From assembly GCA_034436375.1 (NCBI GenBank), contig DAOTVS010000368.1:1-12002 (forward strand): DNA of 12,002 bases, written 5' to 3'. Source of the stretch: DAOTVS01 sp034436375. Lineage in GTDB: Bacteria; Chloroflexota; Anaerolineae; SpSt-313. Shown piece by piece: positions 1 through 5,751 of this stretch. Position 1 is the stretch's first letter. Each line of letters opens with the position of its first letter. A program made the position numbers and the translations under genes. The notes under the pieces were generated by a model, which saw only the letters and a program-made list of their open reading frames with translations, ran no database searches and was not told where the DNA came from.

Positions 1-57
1 CCCATCCAAAAGCCGGCGGTCGCCGTGCCCGTGATTGAGCTTTTCCTTAAAGACTGA
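1..57 (+). other. Inverted second copy of the fucosidase 3' end (18 codons plus stop)
   Basis: Read on the plus strand, frame 1 gives PIQKPAVAVPVIELFLKD followed by TGA at 55-57. This is identical to the C-terminus of the GH29 protein encoded on the minus strand at 145-1440. It is the left arm of the palindrome. If real, a second convergent copy of the gene lies to the left of the window. If the window starts at a contig end, this is more likely an assembly foldback. The sequence alone cannot decide. Confidence 0.6.
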
Positions 58-201
58 GGGATAGGGAGTTGGGGTATAGCGCCGCCGGCGTTGCCGCCTC
101 GCAGGCGGCAACACCGGCGGCGCTATACCCCAACTCCCTATCCCTCAGTCTTTAAGGAAAAGCTCAATCACGGGCACGGCGACCGCCGGCTTTTGGATGG
201 G
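1..201. repeat. Near-perfect 99-bp-arm palindrome at the window edge
   Basis: Bases 1-99 are the reverse complement of 103-201 with one mismatch (89 against 113) around a 3-base centre (100-102). The outer 57 bases of each arm are the 3' end of the alpha-L-fucosidase gene, including its stop codon. The inner part is an intergenic sequence with a very GC-rich core (81-121). The single mismatch would be a G-U pair in minus-strand RNA, so the core could be a genuine hairpin or terminator behind the fucosidase gene. The inclusion of coding sequence and the pairing right up to base 1 suggest either an assembly foldback at a contig end or a true tail-to-tail inverted duplication. Confidence 0.95.
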
Positions 202-1440
202 CAGCTCGAGGGTGAGGATATCAGGCCGCTGGCCGCCCATGGTGGTGTTCTGCGCCTGCCGGTGTGGGTCGTTCTCCAGCATCTTGATCTCCGAGGCGTC
301 ATTGAGCAGCTGCGCATACTCCACACGGCCGGCGAGCCCGGGCAGATGCACATGGCGGAACGGCCAGGCGAAGAAGTGCAGGTAGAGCCGCTTGCCGTTC
401 TGGGTATAGCGGCAGTCGGGGGGAGGAGTGAAATCGCTGGCCGTGCAGCCATAGATGGAGCGGCCATGCAGGCGCATCCACTCGCCCATGCCGCGCAGGC
501 GCTCGATGGCCCGCGGCTCAAACTCGCCGCGCGCATTGGGGCCCACGTTGAGCAAGAGGTTCCCGCCCTTGGAGACGGTGTCGACAAGCATCTGCACCAG
601 CATCTCCAGCGGCTTCCAATCCAGGTTGTCGCGGTGATAGCCCCAGGAGCCGTTGAAGGTCTGGCAAGCCTCCCACACGACCGGTTTGCCATCGACCATC
701 ATCCAACCCGTCGGCTGATACTGCTCGGGGGTGCGGATATCGCCGCCGATCTCCAGGCGGTCGTTGACGATGATACCCGGCTGTAGCTCGCGCACCATGG
801 CCATGAGCTTTTCGGACTGCCAGTCGTTTTTGCCCTTGCCCTTGGACCAGCCCCAGTCGGCCTGGGAATAGGAAAAGTCGAACCACATGATATGGATCTT
901 GCCGAACTGGGTCAGGAGCTCGCGCGTCTGCCCGTGCAGGTATTCGGCGTATTTGCGGATATCGCGCCCCTGCTGCGCCTCGCGGAAGGCCACATCATCG
1001 CGGTAAGGATGGAGCCCGTCTATGGGGAACTCGGGGTGATGCCAATCGATCACCGAGTGGTAAAAGCCGACTTTCATATCTTGCTCACGGAAGGCCTGCA
1101 CCATCGGGCGCAGCAGGTCGCGGCCGGCGGGGGTATTGGGCGCCTTGTAATCGGTCAGCGCCGAATCCCACAGGCAAAAGCCGTCGTGGTGCTTGGTGGT
1201 CACCACGAAATACTTCATGCCCGCGTTTTTGGCCTCCTGCGCCCACACGCGCGGGTCGTAGAGGTCAGGGTCAAAGTGGTCAAAGTACTTCTGATAGTCC
1301 TCGTCGTGGATCTTTTCGCGGTTCTTTACCCACTCGTGGCGCGCCGCCACCGAGTAGATGCCCCAGTGGATAAAGAGGCCGAAACGATCCTGCTGGAACC
1401 AGCTGGTATCGCCAACGGTTGGCTCGGGGAAGACAGGCAT
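145..1440 (-). CDS. Alpha-L-fucosidase, glycoside hydrolase family 29
   Basis: Retaining exo-glycosidase predicted to release terminal alpha-L-fucose from oligosaccharides. The 431-residue protein has the GH29 barrel landmarks: FGLFIHWGIYSV at about 20-31, TKHHDGFCLWDS at about 82-93, and MWFDFS, where Asp188 is the likely nucleophile. WEACQTFNGSWGYHRDN follows at about 256-272, with a beta-rich C-terminal part after about 345. There is no signal peptide, so it is probably cytoplasmic and acts on imported sugars. The ATG at 1440 is preceded by GGGAGGT at good spacing. The frame stays open upstream to 1584, but that part reads through an intergenic inverted repeat and is not protein-like. It is the last of three minus-strand sugar genes. 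The stop codon lies inside the edge palindrome. The family call is firm; the exact substrate is not, because GH29 includes enzymes of differing linkage preference. Confidence 0.93.
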   Translation of the reverse strand: MPVFPEPTVGDTSWFQQDRFGLFIHWGIYSVAARHEWVKNREKIHDEDYQKYFDHFDPDLYDPRVWAQEAKNAGMKYFVVTTKHHDGFCLWDSALTDYKAPNTPAGRDLLRPMVQAFREQDMKVGFYHSVIDWHHPEFPIDGLHPYRDDVAFREAQQGRDIRKYAEYLHGQTRELLTQFGKIHIMWFDFSYSQADWGWSKGKGKNDWQSEKLMAMVRELQPGIIVNDRLEIGGDIRTPEQYQPTGWMMVDGKPVVWEACQTFNGSWGYHRDNLDWKPLEMLVQMLVDTVSKGGNLLLNVGPNARGEFEPRAIERLRGMGEWMRLHGRSIYGCTASDFTPPPDCRYTQNGKRLYLHFFAWPFRHVHLPGLAGRVEYAQLLNDASEIKMLENDPHRQAQNTTMGGQRPDILTLELPIQKPAVAVPVIELFLKD

Positions 1441-1461
1441 ATCGCACCTCCCAAAGAAAGT

Positions 1462-1655
1462 GAACCGCAAAGGCGCAAGGAGTCCAGGAGCACGAAGGAC
1501 GCGAAGTGGCGCGAAGGGCTGGGCATCTGTGCCATGGATGCCTCGGAAAGCGGCTATCCTGTACAGGGCAGCTACACGAAGCACAGGGTGGCTACTGCGA
1601 CGCTCAATGCTTCGCGTCCTTCGTGCTCCAAAGCTCTTTGCGTCCTTGGCGGTTA
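1462..1655. repeat. Long imperfect inverted repeat between oxidoreductase and fucosidase genes
   Basis: Bases 1487-1506 (GGAGCACGAAGGACGCGAAG) are matched exactly by the reverse complement at 1610-1629. The similarity continues imperfectly outward to about 1462 and 1655 with AACCGC-AAGG-CGCAA-type sequence. The arms are about 45 bases with a spacer of about 100 bases. The wording resembles the AACCGCCAAGGACGCAAAG intergenic repeats common in several bacterial phyla (from memory, not searched). No gene is visible in this gap. Confidence 0.8.
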
Positions 1656-1664
1656 TCTACGTCC

Positions 1665-2795
1665 CTACTGATCCAGACCGAAGGGCCTGGCGACGGAGCG
1701 GTAGCTGGGGTCGGCGGCGTCGATCTCGGCGGCGGTGACCTCGCGCCCGAGGTGCGACGACAGGTAGATGCCCTCGGTGATCATCGAGGTCTTGAGGGCC
1801 ACGCCCGCCGTATCAATGAGAGGCACGCGCCCAAGTTGCGCCCACACCCAGTGCCGCTGCGAGTTGTCATAGGCCTGCTCGAGGGGGTTGCACTGGTGCC
1901 AGCGCCAGTCGGCCGATTTGACGTCAAAGGTGGCATCCATCTCCATATCGGAGAGGGTGCTAAAGTAGCCCAGAGGCTCGACCTTCAGGCCGGCCTTGGA
2001 GCCGAAGATGTGGTCGCCGTCGGGCTGGTCGCCGTGGATGGCCCAGGCCTCCTCGATAAAGTAGGTGATGCCGCCCGCCAAGCGCACCAGGCCCATGCCC
2101 AGCTCTTCCACATTATAATGGCTGGCGGCGCGCCGATCGGGATACATGTTGTCCAGCGTTTGATAGCTGGAGCCGGAGACGCTGATCAGCCCCGGGTTGC
2201 CGAGCAGCCACATCATGCGCCCGATGTGGTAGACGGCCATATCCAGCAGGGCGCCGCCGCCCGCCGCCTCTTGCTGCACAAAGGGGGGCGTGGCATAACC
2301 ATCCACAAACGGACGGCCACGCCGACGATACCAACTCGACTTGGCATAGTAGATGGCGCCCAGCTTGCCATCATCGATGAGGCGCTTGGCGCCGCGCGCC
2401 TCGGCCGAGTAGATGGTGGCGAGCTGCATGTGCAGCAGGCGGCCAGCCTTTTTAGCCGTGTCGACCATCGCCTTGGCCTCGGCATATACCCATGAGATCG
2501 GCTTTTCGCAATAGACGTTCTTGCCTGCCAGTAGCGCCTCGATGGTGACCGGGGCATGCAGACGGTTGTGCAAGCACACATCCACGGCCTGGATGTCATC
2601 ACGGGCCAGGAGTTGCTTATAGTCAGTATAATGGGCGGGAATGCCGTTCTCCTGCGCCACCCGGGCCGCCTCGTCGCCACGGATATCCGCCACGGCTACG
2701 ATCTCGGCCTCTGGGACCTGCTTCTTGTAGGTCTCAATGTGGTGCTTGCCAATGATGCCGACGCCGATAATGCCGATACGCACCTTGTCTGCCAT
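1665..2795 (-). CDS. Gfo/Idh/MocA-family NAD(P)-dependent oxidoreductase
   Basis: Predicted sugar or cyclitol dehydrogenase/oxidoreductase of 376 residues, the usual family length. The N-terminal Rossmann domain opens with IGIIGVGIIGKHH (GxGxxG at 11-16). The family hallmark EKP is at 97-99 (NVYCEKPISW). The active-site segment GGGALLDMAVYH at about 179-190 supplies the expected Asp185 and His190. The C-terminal substrate domain follows. The ATG at 2795 has AGGAGG just upstream. An in-frame TTG at 2816 would put the ribosome binding site inside the gene, so it was rejected. It lies between the isomerase-like gene (268 nt upstream) and the fucosidase gene (224 nt downstream). The context suggests oxidation of a sugar released from, or attached to, a glycoside. 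Substrate and cofactor cannot be read from sequence. No signal peptide, so a cytoplasmic enzyme. Confidence 0.92.
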   Translation of the reverse strand: MADKVRIGIIGVGIIGKHHIETYKKQVPEAEIVAVADIRGDEAARVAQENGIPAHYTDYKQLLARDDIQAVDVCLHNRLHAPVTIEALLAGKNVYCEKPISWVYAEAKAMVDTAKKAGRLLHMQLATIYSAEARGAKRLIDDGKLGAIYYAKSSWYRRRGRPFVDGYATPPFVQQEAAGGGALLDMAVYHIGRMMWLLGNPGLISVSGSSYQTLDNMYPDRRAASHYNVEELGMGLVRLAGGITYFIEEAWAIHGDQPDGDHIFGSKAGLKVEPLGYFSTLSDMEMDATFDVKSADWRWHQCNPLEQAYDNSQRHWVWAQLGRVPLIDTAGVALKTSMITEGIYLSSHLGREVTAAEIDAADPSYRSVARPFGLDQ

Positions 2796-2827
2796 GGGAA
2801 ACCTCCTGTTAGTCAAACGTCAAACGT

Positions 2828-3072
2828 GATGCGTGATACGTGAGGTCGCCATAGGACATAATAAGTAAGGCGTAATAAGTAATATCGCTATTACAGGGTA
2901 CCCGACGCTTTGCGCAGCCTCTGCCAGTGCAAGTATCCTGAGAAGCAAGAAACGCATCGGAATGACAACCCTACTTTACGTTTCACTTATTACGTTTTAC
3001 TTATTACGTTTTACTTATTACGCTTCACTTATTACGCTTCACGGCGACCTCACGTATCACGTATCACGCATC
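2828..3072. repeat. Inverted repeat flanking an AT-rich tract, between isomerase and oxidoreductase genes
   Basis: The left arm 2828-2850 is the exact reverse complement of the right arm 3043-3072, except that the right arm carries a 7-bp tandem duplication (GTATCAC). Inside it, GCGTAATAAGTAA at 2870-2882 is the reverse complement of 3011-3023, so the structure is nested. The right arm contains the stop codon of the isomerase gene (3064-3066). The interior is strikingly AT-rich compared with the genes on either side. No gene is supported here. Confidence 0.9.
2986..3041. repeat. Four tandem 14-bp repeats (CTTATTACGTTTTA / CTTATTACGCTTCA)
   Basis: Four head-to-tail 14-bp units start at 2986, 3000, 3014 and 3028. 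The first two read CTTATTACGTTTTA and the last two CTTATTACGCTTCA. A fifth, degenerate 12-base unit precedes them at 2974-2985. The reverse complement of the unit occurs at about 2870-2882, inside the same larger inverted repeat. Plus-strand reading frames across it give low-complexity peptide and are not genes. Confidence 0.92.
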
Positions 3073-3837
3073 CTCCCGCCAATGTGCCAGCACGTTGCTG
3101 ATCATCGCCGCCTGGACTCCGACCTCGCTATACTCGTTCTTGCCGCTGTGGTGCTCCACGCAATAGTAACCCGTGTAGCCGGCGTCTCGCAGGATCTCCA
3201 TCTTTTCCTGCAGACAGGAAGTGGTGATGCGCCAGTCGAAATGGGTGTGGAAGGTCCAGGGGGCCACCAACCGGTCGCCCTCGTCGGCGCGTCCCTCTAC
3301 CCAATGGCCCACGTGCAGCATAATGCCATAGGCGGGGCTGGCGACAGCGTCGTGCACGCGCTTCATGTTCTCGGGCACCAGCGCCGGCCCCCAGTGCGTC
3401 TCGGGGCCCACCCGATAGCCGTGGTCGTAGGCGCGCTGCGCATACTCACGGAAGCGGCTCACCGTCAGGTCGAACTGTTCCTCGCTCATCTCGGCGCTCT
3501 GGCCGCCGAAATCGATGCGCACCGACTGGGCGCCGAGCACTTCGGCTGCGTGCAGGTGGGCGACGGCGTTCTGGTAGTGGCGCTCGCGCACGGCGGGGTC
3601 GGGGTCCCACACGTGGGCGCCATCAACAGACAGACAGGCCAGGGTCAACTCGCGCTCATCGAGCGCCGCACGCACCTTCTTGAGATAGTCCTCGTCGATG
3701 GAGGCCAGGGTGCCGTTCCACAGCTCGCAGGCGTGCAGGCCATAGCGATAGCGAACGCTCTCCAGAAAGCCAAAGGCATCCATCAGGCCGGCCTGTTGCA
3801 GGCCGTAAAAGGCATAGGACATGATGGCGACTTGCAT
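3064..3837 (-). CDS. Sugar phosphate isomerase/epimerase-like TIM-barrel protein
   Basis: Predicted member of the xylose isomerase-like / AP endonuclease 2 TIM-barrel superfamily, 257 residues, the usual length for sugar isomerases, epimerases and keto-sugar-processing enzymes of this fold. Visible family features include the N-terminal strand QVAIMSYAF, CELW at about 37-40, VRIDFGG at about 106-112, GPETHWG with Glu146, HTHFDWR at about 197-203 and CVEHHSG with Glu228. Glu146, a His of HTH and Glu228 are plausible metal ligands. The ATG at 3837 follows AAGGAG with good spacing; a TTG two codons earlier is less likely. It is the first gene of the three-gene minus-strand sugar cluster. A TIM-barrel isomerase next to a Gfo/Idh/MocA enzyme is a common pairing in cyclitol and keto-sugar catabolism, but the substrate is unknown. 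No signal peptide. Confidence 0.85.
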   Translation of the reverse strand: MQVAIMSYAFYGLQQAGLMDAFGFLESVRYRYGLHACELWNGTLASIDEDYLKKVRAALDERELTLACLSVDGAHVWDPDPAVRERHYQNAVAHLHAAEVLGAQSVRIDFGGQSAEMSEEQFDLTVSRFREYAQRAYDHGYRVGPETHWGPALVPENMKRVHDAVASPAYGIMLHVGHWVEGRADEGDRLVAPWTFHTHFDWRITTSCLQEKMEILRDAGYTGYYCVEHHSGKNEYSEVGVQAAMISNVLAHWREDA

Positions 3838-3908
3838 CGGCAACTCTCCTTCGTCACTGAAAGGGGGCTGGGAGCCCGGGCGGAGATTGAGAAAGAGGAA
3901 CAGTTTGC

Positions 3909-3937
3909 AGTATATGCCAAATGGCCGGGAAGCACAA
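3909..3937 (-). promoter_or_regulatory. Possible promoter of the sugar-catabolism cluster
   Basis: On the minus strand, TATACT (3914-3909; 5 of 6 bases of the -10 consensus) lies 17 bases after TTGTGC (3937-3932; only 3 of 6 bases of the -35 consensus). A transcript would start near 3902 and have a leader of about 65 nt before the isomerase ATG. It is in the right place for the cluster, but the -35 is weak and the call is tentative. Confidence 0.3.
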
Positions 3938-4081
3938 CATGGGCCGGGTCCATGTTATGCCCCATGGGCTGGCCCCATCGGCAATGCCATCGCCCGGCGC
4001 GTGGCCAGGCGAGAGGCGCTGGGGCGGGTGGACGTCGCCGATGTCAACCCGGCCAGGCTGGCCGGGATGTGGGAGAGGTGA
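3921..4081 (+). pseudogene. Possible decayed N-terminus of a Rossmann-fold dehydrogenase
   Basis: One plus-strand frame starting near 3939 reads MGRVHVM, like a first Rossmann strand. A different frame from about 3970 to 4078 reads AGPIGNAIARRVARREALG and then RVDVADVNPARLAGMWER before a TGA at 4079-4081. Joined across a frameshift near 3957-3970, they resemble a nucleotide-binding start: strand, GxGPIGxAIARR loop and helix, then a second strand ending in Asp. Nothing recognisable follows the stop. The likeness to saccharopine-dehydrogenase-like or related NAD(P)-binding proteins is by eye, and GC-rich DNA gives Ala/Arg-rich frames by chance. The stretch lies antisense in the gap between the isomerase gene and the DNRLRE gene and overlaps the tentative promoter. 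Confidence 0.35.
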
Positions 4082-4108
4082 TCGACCTGGGTTGTCGTTT
4101 CAGGCCAC

Positions 4109-5392
4109 CTATGGGCGCCGGTGGCCGTTGCCCTGACTGAGGGCAAGGCCCAGGGCCACGCCCAGGGTAGCAGCCGCCCCTACCAGGATCAGGCGCACCG
4201 TTGAACCCGAGACGATGATCAGCAGCAGATCAAGAGCGCCCAGGCGGCCCGGATCCTCCCATACCAGCACGAGCTGCGGGCGGATGGTCGGGTCCAGGGC
4301 GTTCTTGCTGCCGAAGCTATACTCAACAGAATTGGCCCCCTCACCCCGGATGGCCAGGCCGTCGTTGTGCCTGGGGTCAGCCAGCCAGGTGCGCACAATG
4401 CTGGTCACATCGGCCTCGGTCCACTGGCCGGCAGGCGCGGTGTTGACGTCGAAGATGGGGTAGGCGGCGCGATCCTGGGGCACACCATTGGCGCCCGGCG
4501 CCGCCCACAGCTCACCGTTGACTGGGCCCAGCCAGGTGGCCTCGGCAGGGGCCCATGCCCGTTTCAGCACATAGCCCTGCAAGTGCATGCCCATCGGGTT
4601 GCTGGACCCGGCGGTGTAGAGGCGCAGGGTGGCGCTGCGCAGGATTGCGCCCTGGGGCATGCCGGTCAGGTCAAAGCGCAACAAGCCCAGCTTTCCGCCG
4701 CCAGAGCGCACGGTCATGTCGCCAGCGCTGAGATTTTTCGTCTGCTCCCAGCTGCTCAGTGTGGTGGCGCTGGTGCCCTGGTAGCCAGCCAGGCCGTCCT
4801 GCAGGGTGCACCGCCCTGGCAGCGAGACAGGCGTAGGTGTAGATGTGGCCGCCGGGGTGCGGGTGGCAGGCAGCGTTGGCGCCGTGCGCGTGGGCGTAGC
4901 AGTCGGCGTCGCGGTGAATCTGGCTGTCGCGGTGGATGTGGGCACAGACGTCCGTGTGGCCATAGCGGTGGGCCAATCTGGGTAGGGCGAGATGGTCGCA
5001 GTTGATGAAGGGGGCGGTGGGAGCTGCGTCGCTGTGGGCCAGTCGGGATAGGGCGAGATGGTCGCAGTTGATGGCAGGAGCAGGGAGGCTGGCATCACGG
5101 CCAGCCGGCCCGGGTAAGGCAGGGTCGTCGCTGCCTTCGCCGGCAGCGGTGTGATGGCGATCGGGCTCGGTTGGGCCGTGCTCGTGGGTGTGGGTAACTC
5201 TTGCTGCGCCAGGTGTGCTATTGGGCACAGAAGATGGGACAAGACGGGGTTCCCCGGGTCCGCAGGATAGGCCAGGGCTATGACGGCAATTGCCAGAGCA
5301 AAGGCTGTCACAACGGCAAGGATCAGGGCGCGCCCATCGTGGCGCGGCCGTGAGCCCCCGCGTGTGGGCAAGTACGAATCCGGCTCGAGCAT
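4109..5392 (-). CDS. Membrane-anchored DNRLRE-domain surface protein with Pro/Thr linker
   Basis: Predicted extracytoplasmic structural or binding protein of 427 residues from the chosen start. A short basic N-terminus leads into a membrane segment at about 22-42. A long Pro/Thr/Ser/Ala linker (about 65-192) follows and contains two copies of STATISPYPDWPTA (108-121 and 130-143). A DNRLRE/CBM96-like beta domain spans about 196-378, with GKLGLLRFDLTGMPQGA, ATLRLYT, ADVTSIVRTWL and RPQLVLVWED. The hydrophobic C-terminus (about 384-419) could be one or two membrane segments. Such domains occur in surface and carbohydrate-associated proteins, but no catalytic site is visible. The start is uncertain: ATG at 5392 has a purine-rich stretch close upstream, while the frame stays open to a TTG at 5503 and an ATG at 5485. 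It shares its strand with the LysM-M23 gene upstream. Confidence 0.8.
   Translation of the reverse strand: MLEPDSYLPTRGGSRPRHDGRALILAVVTAFALAIAVIALAYPADPGNPVLSHLLCPIAHLAQQELPTPTSTAQPSPIAITPLPAKAATTLPYPGRLAVMPASLLLPSTATISPYPDWPTATQLPPPPSSTATISPYPDWPTAMATRTSVPTSTATARFTATPTATPTRTAPTLPATRTPAATSTPTPVSLPGRCTLQDGLAGYQGTSATTLSSWEQTKNLSAGDMTVRSGGGKLGLLRFDLTGMPQGAILRSATLRLYTAGSSNPMGMHLQGYVLKRAWAPAEATWLGPVNGELWAAPGANGVPQDRAAYPIFDVNTAPAGQWTEADVTSIVRTWLADPRHNDGLAIRGEGANSVEYSFGSKNALDPTIRPQLVLVWEDPGRLGALDLLLIIVSGSTVRLILVGAAATLGVALGLALSQGNGHRRP
4968..5073. repeat. In-gene 40-bp direct duplication with 66-bp period
   Basis: Bases 4968-5007 and 5034-5073 are near-identical 40-mers with a few differences, offset by 66 bp (22 codons). 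They encode the repeated STATISPYPDWPTA motif in the linker of the DNRLRE protein. The offset is a multiple of three, so the reading frame is kept. This looks like a recent tandem duplication in a low-complexity linker. Confidence 0.85.
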
Positions 5393-5710
5393 CCATCCAC
5401 CCCACTTCACGAAGAGGCGGCTACCTCTCAAGATGGTAGCAGGCGCCGGGAATGGCGGCGCGGGCTGAAAAGAGCGGCCCTCCATCCCTGGCGCCTGCCC
5501 CAAAAGCCTGGTGTTGTCATCGGGCTCTTGAGGCAGGCCATCAGCGGCGGCAGAGAGATAGCCTTTGACAGAATTGTGTCGTGACGTAGGAGGGGCTTCC
5601 TGCGCGGGCGATGGATGAAAGTTTGTTCAAGGGGTTTCACTTGGCCCCCCGCCCGCGCTGTGCCTGTAGCTGTTCCAGCGCAGGCATGGGGGGTAGAGGT
5701 ACAGAGGATT

Positions 5711-5741
5711 GGGGAGGGGCAACATGGCATCGCCCCTCCCC
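5711..5741 (-). terminator. Stem-loop after the LysM-M23 gene
   Basis: GGGGAGGGGC at 5711-5720 pairs perfectly with GCCCCTCCCC at 5732-5741 around an 11-base loop. It begins about 10 bases past the stop codon of the minus-strand LysM-M23 gene. No U-run follows in the transcript, so it may be a weak terminator, or a transcript-end stabiliser if the downstream DNRLRE gene is read through. The remaining gap, 5393-5710, holds no recognisable gene or strong promoter. Confidence 0.55.
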
Positions 5742-5751
5742 GTCTCGTTCG

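Noticed and set aside
1441..1584. A 48-codon N-terminal extension of the fucosidase
   Set aside because: It reads through the inverted repeat, is Arg/Leu/Pro-rich and not signal-peptide-like, and the internal ATG at 1440 has a strong ribosome binding site.
1506..2495. A 329-residue plus-strand frame antisense to the oxidoreductase gene
   Set aside because: It is a mirror frame of a clear Gfo/Idh/MocA gene and begins inside an intergenic inverted repeat; no motif supports it.
2828..3072. Considered as a CRISPR array because of the regular repeats
   Set aside because: The 14-bp units are directly adjacent with no unique spacers, and no cas genes are present in the window.
2962..4140. A 392-residue plus-strand frame antisense to the isomerase gene
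   Set aside because: Its start lies in the tandem repeat tract and the rest is a mirror of the isomerase gene, with no domain of its own. Only the short Rossmann-like stretch near 3921-4081, partly in another frame, was kept as a possible remnant.
5428..5730. A 100-residue minus-strand frame between the LysM-M23 and DNRLRE genes
   Set aside because: No domain, no ribosome binding site seen and low-complexity composition. It also overlaps the stem-loop and the possible upstream extension of the DNRLRE gene.
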